Assembly: GCA_963745975.1 (NCBI GenBank)
Contig: CAVUZJ010000010.1
Location: forward strand, 80,344 to 144,343
Origin: JAKAWQ01 sp963745975
GTDB lineage: Bacteria > Pseudomonadota > Alphaproteobacteria > Acetobacterales > Acetobacteraceae
Length of the DNA: 64,000 nucleotides
Reading direction: 5' to 3'
The position numbers and the translations under genes were made by a program. Under the pieces are notes generated by a model. It searched no databases. It had not been told where the DNA came from and saw nothing but the letters and a program-made list of their open reading frames with translations. Below are positions 1 to 8,295 of the stretch, piece by piece; positions within the stretch are counted from its first letter, which is position 1, and the number at the start of each line of letters is the position of its first letter.

Positions 1-1
1 A

Positions 2-235
2 TCGGTGCGGGAAGTCGTGGCGGACGGCCGCACCGGCTTCATCGTCAGCGACGTCGCGGGCGCGGTCGCGGCATGCCGGCGCCTCGACGAGCTCGACCGC
101 GCAACGATCCGCGCGGAGTTCGAGGAACGCTTCAGCGCCAGGCGGATGGCGGAGGACTACGTCGCGCTCTACCGACGGCTCGCATTCCAGGAGCTGCGCA
201 CGCGCCAGGCCGCCGGTCTCAGGGTAGTGGTCTAG
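2..235 (+). CDS. Glycosyltransferase family 4, C-terminal part (cut by window edge)
   Basis: Only the last 77 codons are present; the reading frame is open to the left edge. The fragment reads SVREVVADGRTGFIV followed by ERFSARRMAEDYVALYRRL. This is the end of a GT-B glycosyltransferase, covering the donor-site helix region and the closing C-terminal helix. It is clearly homologous to the C-terminus of the complete glycosyltransferase at 25062-26117, which has SVSEVLEDGLTGAIV and ERFTARRMAEEYLDLYESL. It probably transfers a sugar from a nucleotide sugar to an exported glycan or small molecule in the cytoplasm. Substrate cannot be inferred from this end. Confidence 0.8.
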   Translation, partial: SVREVVADGRTGFIVSDVAGAVAACRRLDELDRATIRAEFEERFSARRMAEDYVALYRRLAFQELRTRQAAGLRVVV

Positions 236-298
236 ACCAGATCAAACTTGCGTGAGGAGGGCGCGGGTGGGACAGCTTGTGCGATCTGTGGCAAGGTC

Positions 299-829
299 AT
301 GGGGATGCACCAGCTTCTGCTCCTGCGCCATGCGAAGTCGTCCTGGGATGATCAGGGCGTTGCCGATCGTGTCCGGCCGCTCAACCATCGCGGCGAGCGT
401 GCGGCGGCGGCCATGGGGCGGGCGATGTCCGAGGGTGGTCTCGTTCCGGGGCTGATACTCGCATCGCCGGCGCGGCGGTCCATGCAGACGCTGGCGGCAC
501 TCGCGCCCTTCCCGCGGCGGACGCGGATCGAGACGCCGGAGCCGCTCTATCTCGCGCGCGTGCCGGACTTCTTCGAGATTTTGCGCATCGTGCCGGAGAG
601 CGAGGCGGGCGTGCTGGTCATCGGGCACAATCCCGGACTGCATGAGTTCGCGGTGGCGCTGGTGGGCGAGAGCGCGCCGACGGCGGATGCCGAGCGGCTC
701 TGCCAGCGCTTCCCGACCGCGGCGCTCGCGGAGTTCGCGATTGCCGGGCGCTGGCGCGATCTCGGGCCGGGCGGGGCGCGGCTGGTGCGGTTCGTGCAGC
801 CGCGCGACCTGCCGGAGATGGCTGCCTGA
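299..829 (+). CDS. sixA: SixA-like phosphohistidine phosphatase (histidine phosphatase superfamily)
   Basis: 176 aa. The N-terminal catalytic motif LLRHAKSSWD carries the nucleophilic histidine (RH at residues 10-11). The second histidine motif VLVIGHNPGLHEF lies about two thirds along, as in SixA-type members of the branch 1 histidine phosphatases, which remove phosphate from phosphohistidine on signalling domains. The length fits SixA (about 160-180 aa). Two start codons (299 and 305) are in frame; neither has a strong ribosome-binding site. The CHAD-domain gene follows immediately, overlapping if its CTG start is right. SixA-CHAD pairing recurs in proteobacteria, suggesting phosphate or polyphosphate signalling, but the actual substrate is unknown. 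Confidence 0.85.
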   Translation: MGMHQLLLLRHAKSSWDDQGVADRVRPLNHRGERAAAAMGRAMSEGGLVPGLILASPARRSMQTLAALAPFPRRTRIETPEPLYLARVPDFFEILRIVPESEAGVLVIGHNPGLHEFAVALVGESAPTADAERLCQRFPTAALAEFAIAGRWRDLGPGGARLVRFVQPRDLPEMAA

Positions 830-2295
830 ACGGTTTCGCCCTCGAGCTTTCAGTCCCGCCCGATGCGGTCGGGGCGCTCCGCCGGCACAATTTGCTCCAA
901 CCCTCGCGGGCGGCGCTGGCGCGCCGGCGGCTGGTGCATATGGCCTGGCACGACACGGAGGATGGGGCGCTCGCGGCGGAGGGCCTGACGCTCGTGGAAG
1001 AGCGGCAGGGGCGGACGCGGCAGTGGCGGATCGAGCAGGTGGCGCCGGCGGAGGGGGAAGCGCCCGGTGTGGTGGGGGCCGCGCTGGGGAGCGCCGCGCG
1101 GCCCGAGGCGCTGGGGCGCGAGCTGCCGGGCCCGCTTCGGGCGGTGGCGCGGTTCGAGGGCACGCGCCGCAGCGCCGGCCCGGGGGGAGGCCCAGGGGGA
1201 GTAGAGAGCGGGGGAGAGGGCGAGGTCGCGCTCCTGGAGGGGACGCTACAGACCTCGCGCGGGGAAAGGAGGGTTGCGCGGCTGGTTCTCGCGGGCGCGC
1301 CGGGCGGGGTTTTCGCCCTCGCCGACGGGCTGCTCGCGGATCTGCCGCTTGCGGTGCCGGCGGCGAGCCTTGCCGAGGAGGCGCTCGGCGTGGCGCGGGC
1401 AGACGCGCCCGCCGCCTCGCCGCTGCTGCCGGAGGGGCTCGAGGCGGGGGAGGCGCTGGCCTGGCTGGTGGCCGTGCTGACGCGGGTCCTGCTCGTGCTG
1501 GCGCCGGGGGCGGCGGCGGGGGAAGCGAGCGAGCCCGTGCATCAGATGCGGGTGGCGCTCCGGCGCCTCAGGACGGCGATCGCGCTCCTCAAGCCGCTGC
1601 TGCCGGCGGCGGCGGCGCTCGCGGAGGCGAGCGAGGGGCTCAGGGGGCTTGCCCGCGCGCTCGGGCCGGCGCGGGAGTGGGATGTGTTCCTGGAGGGTAC
1701 GGCGCCGGCGATCAAGGCGGCCTTCCCGGAGGACGCGGCGATTGCGCGGCTGCTCGAGGGAGCGCGGCGGCGGCGCGAGGGCGCCTATGCCGCGTTGGGC
1801 GAGGAGCTGGCGGGGGCAGGATTTCGCCGGCTGATGCTCCGTCTCGCTCAGATCGCCGTGCTGCGTCCCTGGCGGCGGGAGGGCGAGCGGGGGCCGGAGA
1901 CGCGGCTTGCAACGGTCGCGCCGGCGCTCTTGCAGCGGCGGCATCGGAAGCTGCTTTCCGCCGCGGCGGAGATCGAGACGGCGGACGCGGCGCATCTGCA
2001 TGCGGTGCGGCTGCGCGCGAAGCGGCTGCGCTACGCGGGCGAGCTGCTCTCCTCGCTCTTCCCGCGCAAGGAGGTGCTGCGCTTTCTGCGCCGGCTGGTG
2101 CGGCTGCAGGACCGGCTTGGCATCCTGAACGACGCGGTATGTGTGGAGCGGCTGCTGGGCGAGCTGGGGCGGGCGGGAAGCGGGCGCGCCGGGGGCATCG
2201 TGCTCGGCTTCGTCGCCGCCTCGGCACTTCGGGAGCGGGCGCGGATCGGGCCGGCGTGGCGCAAGTTCCGCAAGCAGGCGCCGTTCTGGGGCTAG
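826..2295 (+). CDS. CYTH-CHAD domain protein (polyphosphate-associated)
   Basis: 489 aa if started at CTG 826, where a GGAG at 814-817 sits 8 nt upstream and the codon overlaps the stop of the SixA gene. The first in-frame conventional codon is TTG 892, but that would remove the residues FALELSVPPDAVGALRR, which align with the beginning of a CYTH domain. The CYTH signature ExExK is degenerate here (ALELS), so triphosphatase activity is doubtful. The C-terminal half is a CHAD domain with the paired histidine/arginine helices HQMRVALRRLRTA and HAVRLRAKRLRYA. CHAD domains bind polyphosphate granules. The gene is probably co-transcribed with sixA. Confidence 0.8.
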   Translation: MNGFALELSVPPDAVGALRRHNLLQPSRAALARRRLVHMAWHDTEDGALAAEGLTLVEERQGRTRQWRIEQVAPAEGEAPGVVGAALGSAARPEALGRELPGPLRAVARFEGTRRSAGPGGGPGGVESGGEGEVALLEGTLQTSRGERRVARLVLAGAPGGVFALADGLLADLPLAVPAASLAEEALGVARADAPAASPLLPEGLEAGEALAWLVAVLTRVLLVLAPGAAAGEASEPVHQMRVALRRLRTAIALLKPLLPAAAALAEASEGLRGLARALGPAREWDVFLEGTAPAIKAAFPEDAAIARLLEGARRRREGAYAALGEELAGAGFRRLMLRLAQIAVLRPWRREGERGPETRLATVAPALLQRRHRKLLSAAAEIETADAAHLHAVRLRAKRLRYAGELLSSLFPRKEVLRFLRRLVRLQDRLGILNDAVCVERLLGELGRAGSGRAGGIVLGFVAASALRERARIGPAWRKFRKQAPFWG

Positions 2296-2439
2296 CGGTT
2301 GAGCGCGGGCGGGGCGGGTTAGCACCAGGGAATGCTGCGGGCGCGAAGGTTGCACCGGAGGGATTTTGGCCCTTATTTATTGCATCGCGGAAGCGGCAGG
2401 CCGGTCCGGCCGCCCGGGACGGACAAGGGGGATCTGCGC

Positions 2440-3747
2440 ATGAACGGCACCGCCAACGGCTCCGTCACGATCAGCCTGGACGGCACCAACCAGTCGATGA
2501 AGCTGCCGCTGCTCGGCGGCACGATCGGCCCGTCGGTCGCCGACATACGCAAGCTCTACGGCAATCTCGGGATCTTCACCTTCGATCCCGGGTACGGCGA
2601 GACGGCGAGCTGCGAGAGCAAGATCACCTACATCGACGGCGACCTCGGCGTGCTGCTCTATCGCGGCTACCCGATCGAGGAGCTGGCCGAGCATGCGAGC
2701 TTCATCGAGGTCGCCTATCTGCTGCTCAACGGCGAGCTGCCGAACGGCCCGGAGCTCGCCGACTTCGACAACTCGGTGCGGCGGCACACGATGCTGCACG
2801 AGCAGCTCCGCCGCTTCTTCGAGGGATTCCGCCGCGACGCCCATCCGATGGCGGTGCTCTGCGGGGTGGTGGGCGCGCTCTCGGCCTTCTATCACGACAG
2901 CCTCGACATCACGAACCCCGAGCACCGGCGGATCAGCGCCTTCCGCCTGATCGCCAAGCTGCCGACGATCGCCGCCTGGACCTACAAATATTCGATCGGC
3001 CAACCCTTCGTGTATCCGCGCAACGACCTTGCGTACGCCGAGAACTTCCTTTACATGATGAACGCGGTGCCGGCCGAGCCACACACGGTGAGTCCGGTGC
3101 TGGCGCAGGCGATGGATCGCATCCTGACCCTGCATGCGGACCATGAGCAGAACGCCTCGACGAGCACGGTGCGGCTGGCCGGCTCGACGGGTGCCAACCC
3201 GTTCGCCTGCATCGCCGCCGGCATCGCGAGCCTGTGGGGCCCGGCGCATGGCGGGGCGAACGAGGCGGTGCTCAAGATGCTGGGCGAGATCGGCAGCGTC
3301 AAGGCGATCCCCGAGTTCCTCGCCAAGGTGAAGGACCGCAACAGCAATGTCCGGCTGATGGGATTCGGGCACCGCGTCTACAAGAATTACGATCCGCGCG
3401 CGAAGATCATGCAGCGCACCTGCTACGAGGTGCTCGACGAGCTGGGGATCAAGGACGACCCGCTGCTCGATCTCGCGATGGCGCTCGAGAAGATCGCGCT
3501 CGAGGACGATTATTTCGTGAGCCGCAGGCTCTATCCGAACGTCGATTTCTATTCCGGGATCATCCTCAAGGCGATGGGCTTCCCGACCCACATGTTCACC
3601 GTGCTCTTCGCGGTGGCGCGGACGGTGGGTTGGATCAGCCAGTGGAAGGAGATGATCGAGGATCCCTCGCAGCGGATCGGCCGGCCGCGCCAGCTCTACA
3701 CCGGCCCGGTTCAGCGGAGCTATGTGCCGGTGGAAGAGCGTGCTTGA
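2440..3747 (+). CDS. gltA: Citrate synthase (type II, hexameric)
   Basis: 435 aa, the usual length. It condenses oxaloacetate with acetyl-CoA in the TCA cycle. The ATG at 2440 is preceded by AGGGGG (2425-2430); an upstream in-frame extension lacks family similarity. The N-terminal beta region leads into FTFDPGYGETASCESKI and DGDLGVLLYRGYPIEEL. The catalytic histidines are in EQNASTSTVRLAGSTGAN (upstream His in LHADHEQN) and MGFGHRVYKNYDPRA, and the active-site aspartate region is VDFYSGIIL. It ends 21 bp before the convergent alcohol dehydrogenase gene. Transcribed alone. Confidence 0.97.
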   Translation: MNGTANGSVTISLDGTNQSMKLPLLGGTIGPSVADIRKLYGNLGIFTFDPGYGETASCESKITYIDGDLGVLLYRGYPIEELAEHASFIEVAYLLLNGELPNGPELADFDNSVRRHTMLHEQLRRFFEGFRRDAHPMAVLCGVVGALSAFYHDSLDITNPEHRRISAFRLIAKLPTIAAWTYKYSIGQPFVYPRNDLAYAENFLYMMNAVPAEPHTVSPVLAQAMDRILTLHADHEQNASTSTVRLAGSTGANPFACIAAGIASLWGPAHGGANEAVLKMLGEIGSVKAIPEFLAKVKDRNSNVRLMGFGHRVYKNYDPRAKIMQRTCYEVLDELGIKDDPLLDLAMALEKIALEDDYFVSRRLYPNVDFYSGIILKAMGFPTHMFTVLFAVARTVGWISQWKEMIEDPSQRIGRPRQLYTGPVQRSYVPVEERA

Positions 3748-3768
3748 GGGAGCCGCAGCCGGAGGCTT

Positions 3769-4788
3769 TTACCCGCCGATCCTGAGCACGACGCGGAAGC
3801 GCGCCTTGCCGCTCATCATCCGCTCATAGGCGGCCTCCGCCTCGGCGAGCGGGAAGATCTCGTTCATCGAGGCGATGCCGTGGAGCCGGCAGAAGCCGAG
3901 CGTGTCCTCGGAATCGACGGCGGTGCCCGAGTACCAGCCGCGCACGCCGGCGGATTTCTGGAGGAGGTCGAGGGAATCGATGGTGAGCGCGCCGACGGCG
4001 CCGATGACCATCATGGTTCCGTTGGCGCCGAGGCCGCCCAGGATCGCCTGCATGGCGGGGCCGCTGGTGACGGTGGCGATGATCGCCTTGGCGCCGCCCA
4101 TTTCCTGGAGCGCGGTGGCGGGATCGGCGGCGTCGCTGTCGATGTAGTCGTGGGCACCGAGGGAGCGCGCGAGCGCCTCCTTGTCGCGGCCGCGATTGAC
4201 GGCGACGGTGCGGAAGCCCTGGCGGGCGGCGAACTGGATGCCGAGATGGCCGAGGCCGCCGACGCCGTGGACGGCGACCAGATCGCCGGGGCGGGCGCCG
4301 CAGTTGCGGATGGCGTTGAAGGTGGTGATGCCGGCGCAGAGGAGCGGGGCGGAGGCGACGGGGTCCATATCCTCCGGCACGTGCGCGAGGGCGGAGGCGA
4401 GGGCCAGCATGTGGGTGGCGTAGCCGCCGTCGCTTGTGACGCCGGTGGCGCCCTGAATGTTCTCGCAGGCGAAGGCCTCGCCGCGGCGGCAATGGCCGCA
4501 ATAGCCGCATGAGCCGCTGAACCAGCCGACGCCGACGCGGGCGCCGACCGCGAAGCCTTCGACGTCCGGGCCGAGCGCGTCGATCACGCCGATGACCTCG
4601 TGGCCGGGGATGCGCGGATAGGCGATGCCGGGCATGAGGCCCTGCACGGTGAGGGAGTCGCTGTGGCAGACGCCGCAGGCGGCGACGCGGATGCGGACCT
4701 CGTGGCGGCCGGGCTCGGGAAGGTCGCGCTCCTCGGCGCGAAAGCGCCCGCCGGGCGCCGGGACGACCATTGCGCGCATCTTCGACAT
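3769..4788 (-). CDS. Zinc-dependent alcohol dehydrogenase (MDR family)
   Basis: 339 aa, medium-chain dehydrogenase that oxidises alcohols or reduces aldehydes with NAD(P). The start at 4788 has GGAG 8-9 nt upstream. Catalytic zinc ligands are in CGVCHSDSLTVQG and PRIPGHEVIG. The structural zinc site is the four-cysteine lobe GSCGYCGHCRRGEAFAC. The nucleotide-binding turn is VHGVGGLGHLGIQFA, followed by VAVNRGRDKEALARSLGAH. The gene is divergent from the XRE-cupin regulator at 4912. A perfect TATAAT lies on this strand at 4903-4898 and is overlapped by the palindrome at 4901-4913, so this gene is the likely target of that regulator. Confidence 0.9.
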   Translation of the reverse strand: MSKMRAMVVPAPGGRFRAEERDLPEPGRHEVRIRVAACGVCHSDSLTVQGLMPGIAYPRIPGHEVIGVIDALGPDVEGFAVGARVGVGWFSGSCGYCGHCRRGEAFACENIQGATGVTSDGGYATHMLALASALAHVPEDMDPVASAPLLCAGITTFNAIRNCGARPGDLVAVHGVGGLGHLGIQFAARQGFRTVAVNRGRDKEALARSLGAHDYIDSDAADPATALQEMGGAKAIIATVTSGPAMQAILGGLGANGTMMVIGAVGALTIDSLDLLQKSAGVRGWYSGTAVDSEDTLGFCRLHGIASMNEIFPLAEAEAAYERMMSGKARFRVVLRIGG

Positions 4789-4897
4789 GGGCGGCTCCGT
4801 TTGGGGATGACGGATGTGATGTGGGGGCTGAGGGCGGCCGGTTCGATGCCGTTGCCGAGCGCATCGGGGAGGGGATTGCGGCGAGCGCGTGTTGTCC

Positions 4898-4913
4898 ATT
4901 ATACATGATGTAT
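4898..4913 (-). promoter_or_regulatory. adh -10 box overlapped by palindromic operator
   Basis: The inverted repeat ATACAT-G-ATGTAT occupies 4901-4913, and a perfect TATAAT hexamer lies on the minus strand at 4903-4898. No good -35 element is seen 17 bp upstream. The palindrome also covers the first two bases of the XRE-cupin start codon (ATG at 4912). A protein bound here would block transcription of both divergent genes. The geometry fits an autoregulatory operator of the neighbouring HTH protein; that is inference from position and symmetry. Confidence 0.55.
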
Positions 4914-5478
4914 GACTACTATACTTGACGATACGGGGTCGCGGATCGCCCGGCGGGTGAGGCTCGAGCGGGATGCGCGCGGCTGGTCGCTCGCCGATCT
5001 GGCGGAGCGCGCGCATGTCTCGAAGGCGACGATCAGCAAGATCGAGCGCGAGGAGATGAGTCCGACGGCGGTGCTGCTGGTGCGGCTAGCGGGCGCCTTC
5101 GATTTGACGTTGGCGGGCTTGCTGCTGCGGGCCGAAGGCGAGGGCGAGCGCTTGTCGCGGGCGGCGGAGCAGACTGTGTGGCGGGACCCCGAGACGGGCT
5201 ATGTGCGAAGGCAGGTATTCGCGCGCCCCGATCATCCGCTGGAGATCGCGCGGATCGCGCTGCCGGCGGGGCAGCGCGTGGTGCTGCCGGCCTCGTCGTA
5301 CGCGCATATCCGCCAGGCGGTGTGGGTGCAGGCGGGCGAGCTGGTGGTCGTCGAGGGGGGCGAGCGGCACGTGCTGGGCGCCGGCGACTGTTTGGGGTTC
5401 GGGCCGCCGTCCGAAGTGACGTTCGCGAACGAGAGCGGGCGGGCTTGCGCCTATCTCGTCGTTCTGGCGCGGGGATAG
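4912..5478 (+). CDS. XRE-family transcriptional regulator with C-terminal cupin domain
   Basis: 188 aa, typical for HTH_3-cupin regulators. The helix-turn-helix covers residues about 10-65 (WSLADLAERAHVSKATISKIER is its core) and a cupin_2 sensor barrel occupies about 110-185 (ARIALPAGQRVVLP, then AVWVQAGELVVVEGGE). Such proteins usually repress an adjacent metabolic gene in response to a small molecule. There is no Shine-Dalgarno before ATG 4912, and the start lies inside the palindrome 4901-4913, so the mRNA may be leaderless or nearly so. The GNAT gene follows after 5 nt and is probably co-transcribed. Confidence 0.88.
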   Translation: MTTILDDTGSRIARRVRLERDARGWSLADLAERAHVSKATISKIEREEMSPTAVLLVRLAGAFDLTLAGLLLRAEGEGERLSRAAEQTVWRDPETGYVRRQVFARPDHPLEIARIALPAGQRVVLPASSYAHIRQAVWVQAGELVVVEGGERHVLGAGDCLGFGPPSEVTFANESGRACAYLVVLARG

Positions 5479-5483
5479 CGTAG

Positions 5484-6029
5484 ATGGGCGGGATCGCGAT
5501 CCGCGCCTTGGGCCCCTCGCCCGCGATTCGGGCGATGCTGAGCGAGATCTTGATCGAGGTGGTGGCGGGCGGCGGATCGGTGAGCTTCATGCACCCGCTC
5601 GCACGCGAGGCGGCGGATGCGTTCTGGGAAGAAGCGCTCGCGGCGGCGGCGCGGGGCGAGCGGGTCGTGCTCGGGGCGTGGGAGGGGGTGGTTCTGGCGG
5701 GGACGGTGAGCCTGCTGCTCGATTGTCCGCCCAACCAGCCGCACCGCGCCGAGATCGCCAAGCTGATGACGCGGCCGAGCTACCGGGGACGGGGCGTGGC
5801 AGCCGCGCTGATGCGGGCGGCGGAGGGGTTCGCGCTGGCGCAGGCGCGCACGCTTCTGGTGCTCGACACCGCGACCGAGGGCGGGGCAGCGCGGCTCTAT
5901 GAGCGGCTGGGGTTTTGCCTGGCGGGCGAGATTCCCGACTATGCGCTGAAGCCGCATGGCGGGCTGACCGGGACGCTGATCTATTGGAAGCGGATCGGCG
6001 GGGTGGGCGTCAGAGCCGCTTCTCCATGA
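5484..6029 (+). CDS. GNAT-family N-acetyltransferase
   Basis: 181 aa. The acetyl-CoA pyrophosphate-binding motif is YRGRGVAAALMRAAEG (the R/QxxGxG/A signature). Preceding it is the beta4 strand region AEIAKLMTRPS, and after it comes TATEGGAARLYERLGF, the usual C-terminal helix-strand of GNATs. It follows the XRE-cupin gene by 5 nt with the same orientation. The XRE-cupin/GNAT pairing suggests a co-regulated detoxification or modification role, but the substrate is unknown. Its 3' end overlaps the convergent GNAT gene at 6010 by 20 bp. Confidence 0.85.
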   Translation: MGGIAIRALGPSPAIRAMLSEILIEVVAGGGSVSFMHPLAREAADAFWEEALAAAARGERVVLGAWEGVVLAGTVSLLLDCPPNQPHRAEIAKLMTRPSYRGRGVAAALMRAAEGFALAQARTLLVLDTATEGGAARLYERLGFCLAGEIPDYALKPHGGLTGTLIYWKRIGGVGVRAASP

Positions 6030-6471
6030 AGAGGCTGTGGGGGCCGGCCTCGTAGGCGCCGAAGGGATCGCGCTCGGCGTAGCCGTGGCGCCGATAGAGG
6101 GCGATCGCCTCGCGATTGTGCGGGCCGGTCTCCAGAAGGAGCACATGGAGCCGCTCGGCGATCGCGGCGGCTTCGATGCGCTCCATCAGGCGGTGGCCGG
6201 CGCCGCGGCCGCGGGCGGCGGGCAGGACGATCATGCGCTTGAGCTCGCCGCTGCCGTCGGCTCCGAGGACGACGGCGGCGCAGCCGATCGCCTGTCCCTC
6301 GGCGCGGGCGACGAAGAAGCGCACGGCAGGCGAGGCGAGGAATTCCACATCCACGGGATGGCGGCCCTCCTCGGGATAGAGGGACATCGAATAGGCGTCC
6401 GAGGCGGCGAGCAGAGCGCGGACCTCGGGCTGGCGTGGCTCTTCCTCAGCGATCTCGATCATCGTGGGCAT
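6010..6471 (-). CDS. GNAT-family N-acetyltransferase
   Basis: 153 aa. Motif A is VLPAARGRGAGHRLMERIE, and the downstream segment LLLETGPHNREAIALYRRHGY is characteristic of small GNATs acting on free amines or amino groups. The protein belongs to a different subfamily from the neighbouring GNAT at 5484: there is little similarity outside motif A. It is convergent with that gene, sharing 20 bp. The upstream side (from 6472) is the long AT-rich noncoding stretch. The acceptor substrate cannot be named. Confidence 0.85.
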   Translation of the reverse strand: MPTMIEIAEEEPRQPEVRALLAASDAYSMSLYPEEGRHPVDVEFLASPAVRFFVARAEGQAIGCAAVVLGADGSGELKRMIVLPAARGRGAGHRLMERIEAAAIAERLHVLLLETGPHNREAIALYRRHGYAERDPFGAYEAGPHSLFMEKRL

Positions 6472-6818
6472 CCTAGATGGATTGCGGGCGGCGCATGGCG
6501 CCGGGGTGGGGCGAAGCGCTGTGGAAAAACTTATCCACAGGATGTTGATAAGTAACTTAAAGACGCCGCGCCAAAGGATTCAAAAGACTCAAGAGTATTC
6601 GAGGCCAGCTTGGGTTCTCGGGCAGGGAGCGGCGAGACTTCGTTGAATGTCGCGCGTCGGTAACAGAACGATTGTCAGGTCGTGAAACTTTAAGTTGCAT
6701 AATTGACCAACTATTCTTTGTTATCATGTAACTTTCTCCTTGCCGTCGTTCTTGGTTACGGTATGAATACGCCAATAAGTTGATACGCGGCGGCAGCAGG
6801 AACGAAGGAGACCGATCC
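6472..6818. other. Noncoding 347-bp gap with DnaA-box-like cluster and AT-rich tract
   Basis: No credible gene is seen. A perfect DnaA box TTATCCACA lies at 6531-6539. It is flanked by two near-matches on the other strand, TGTGGAAAA (6520-6528) and TGTTGATAA (6544-6552), so three sit within 33 bp. From about 6660 to 6785 the sequence is markedly AT-rich for this genome, for example around 6685-6735. This combination resembles the DnaA-binding and unwinding parts of a replication origin, or a DnaA-regulated promoter. It may equally be the promoter of the gene at 6819. None of the usual alphaproteobacterial oriC neighbours is present. Confidence 0.4.
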
Positions 6819-7451
6819 ATGGACAACTTCCGCTCGCTCGACGCCCTGGTCCGGGCCCGGTTGCGGAACTGGCCGCAGCGCCCCCCTGGCCTGAGCCGTC
6901 GAACGCTCGAGCGGGGGGAGTGGCTTCGCGGAAGACCCGGAGAAGAATCAGAAACTTGCCATCCCTTCCTGAAACTTCCCGGGAGCAATCAACTGCGCAC
7001 CCTGCCGGATGGGCTGTGGCTCCATTTCGGCGGCACCTCTGTGGAGCCTTTTGTGGATATCTTCGCGATCGAGGCCTGCGGCTCGCTCCAGAACCTGCTC
7101 GACAAGCGCTCGCGCTTCGCGCCCAGCACCAATTCCCTGCTCGCGGTCTGCCCGCTTCCCTGGCTGCTCACGCCCGCCCTGCCGATGGACCCGACGCCGC
7201 GCTGGCGGCTCACCGGCGTGCTTGGCGCGCTCCCGCACGTTCCACTCGTGCTTCCGGTGCGCGACGTGCGCGTGATGTACGGGCTCAAGCAGCGCCACTA
7301 CAACGGCTTCGTGAAGAGCCAGATTCCCCACCCGCACGAGTATTTCGTGCCGATGGAGGCGCTGGTCGCCGAGGACGCGGTTCAGAACCCGGCCATGCAG
7401 GCGCTGGTCTCGCGCGCCTCGGCCAACGCCAACTTCCTCAGCGCGCCGTGA
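6819..7451 (+). CDS. Conserved-looking hypothetical protein, function unknown
   Basis: 210 aa. I do not recognise the family. The start at 6819 is chosen because GAAGGAG lies 8 nt upstream. The codon use fits the neighbours and the protein looks globular and soluble. It has no signal peptide or membrane segment. It has a proline-rich middle (VCPLPWLLTPALPMDPTPRW) and a C-terminal part with GLKQRHYNGFVKSQIPHPHEYF. It is preceded by the unusual AT-rich DnaA-box gap and is transcribed away from it. Its last 14 bp overlap the convergent GDPD gene. No function is proposed. Confidence 0.6.
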   Translation: MDNFRSLDALVRARLRNWPQRPPGLSRRTLERGEWLRGRPGEESETCHPFLKLPGSNQLRTLPDGLWLHFGGTSVEPFVDIFAIEACGSLQNLLDKRSRFAPSTNSLLAVCPLPWLLTPALPMDPTPRWRLTGVLGALPHVPLVLPVRDVRVMYGLKQRHYNGFVKSQIPHPHEYFVPMEALVAEDAVQNPAMQALVSRASANANFLSAP

Positions 7452-8286
7452 AGAGCTGCAACGCGCGGTCGGGGCGGTCGGTGATCAGGCCGGCAGCGCC
7501 CCAGGTGGCGAGGCGCGACATCTCGCCGGGGTCGTTCACCGTCCAGGGAAGGACCGGGATCCCGAGGCGATCGGCCTCGGCGATGTCCGCCTCCGTGATC
7601 GAGGCGTGCTCGGGCGCCCAGGCGCCGCCGCCTTCGCCGGCGATGCGTTGCGGGACCGACCCCCCTCCCCTCCCCGCGCCCCACCAGGCGGCCTTCCTCT
7701 CGGTCGCGGGCTCGGTGAGCCAGGCGCGGGCGATCTCGGGGCGGGTGCAGGCGAGATGGCGCGGACCGCTCCAGTCGAAGGATTCGATTCGGATGCGGCC
7801 GAGCGCGCCCGCCGCCTCGGCAACAGCGAGGACGAGATCGGCCATGCGCGGGCCCGGGAGCGTGAGCGCGGGACGGGTCGGGTCGGATTTGAGCTCGATC
7901 GTCAGATGCGCGTCCGGGGCGAGCGCGAGGAGCGAGGCGAGGGTCGGGATGCGGGCGCCGTCGATCGGGCGCTGGTTGGGATAGCGCGCCGCATAGCGCG
8001 AGCCGGGGCGGATCCGCCCAACATCGTAGCGGGCGAGCTCGGCGAGCGTGAGCGCGCGGAGCAGCGGTCCGGGCCGGGCGAGCCAAGCGCCGTCCGGCCC
8101 GCGGGTGATGTCCGGATTGAGGACGAAATCATGGTAGAGGACGGGCACGTCGTCGGCAGTGACGGCGATGTCGGTCTCGAAGTGCTGCACGCCAGCGGCG
8201 AGCGAAGCGGCGAAGCCCTCGAGCGTGTTCTCCGGATGAAGCCCTCGCGCGCCGCGGTGGCCGATGATCTCGAAGCCCGGCCGCAA
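7438..8286 (-). CDS. Glycerophosphodiester phosphodiesterase (GDPD family)
   Basis: 282 aa TIM-barrel phosphodiesterase releasing glycerol-3-phosphate from deacylated phospholipids. The GDPD signature is at the N-terminus: IIGHRGARGLHPENTLEGF (catalytic His-Arg and metal Glu), then FETDIAVTADDVPVLYHD with the second catalytic histidine. Further barrel strands include LTIELKSDP and IRIESFDW, and the C-terminal PVLPWTVNDPGEM is typical of the family. The only in-frame start after the upstream stop is TTG 8286, 7-10 nt after the stop of the 79-aa ORF, implying coupled translation. There is no signal peptide, so a cytoplasmic form. Confidence 0.9.
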   Translation of the reverse strand: MRPGFEIIGHRGARGLHPENTLEGFAASLAAGVQHFETDIAVTADDVPVLYHDFVLNPDITRGPDGAWLARPGPLLRALTLAELARYDVGRIRPGSRYAARYPNQRPIDGARIPTLASLLALAPDAHLTIELKSDPTRPALTLPGPRMADLVLAVAEAAGALGRIRIESFDWSGPRHLACTRPEIARAWLTEPATERKAAWWGAGRGGGSVPQRIAGEGGGAWAPEHASITEADIAEADRLGIPVLPWTVNDPGEMSRLATWGAAGLITDRPDRALQLFTAR

Positions 8287-8295
8287 CTTAAGACG

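Noticed and set aside
642..3146. An 834-codon open frame across the CHAD and gltA genes
   Set aside because: Its product is Ala/Gly/Arg-rich with no domain, and it is a GC-driven shadow of two well supported genes in other frames.
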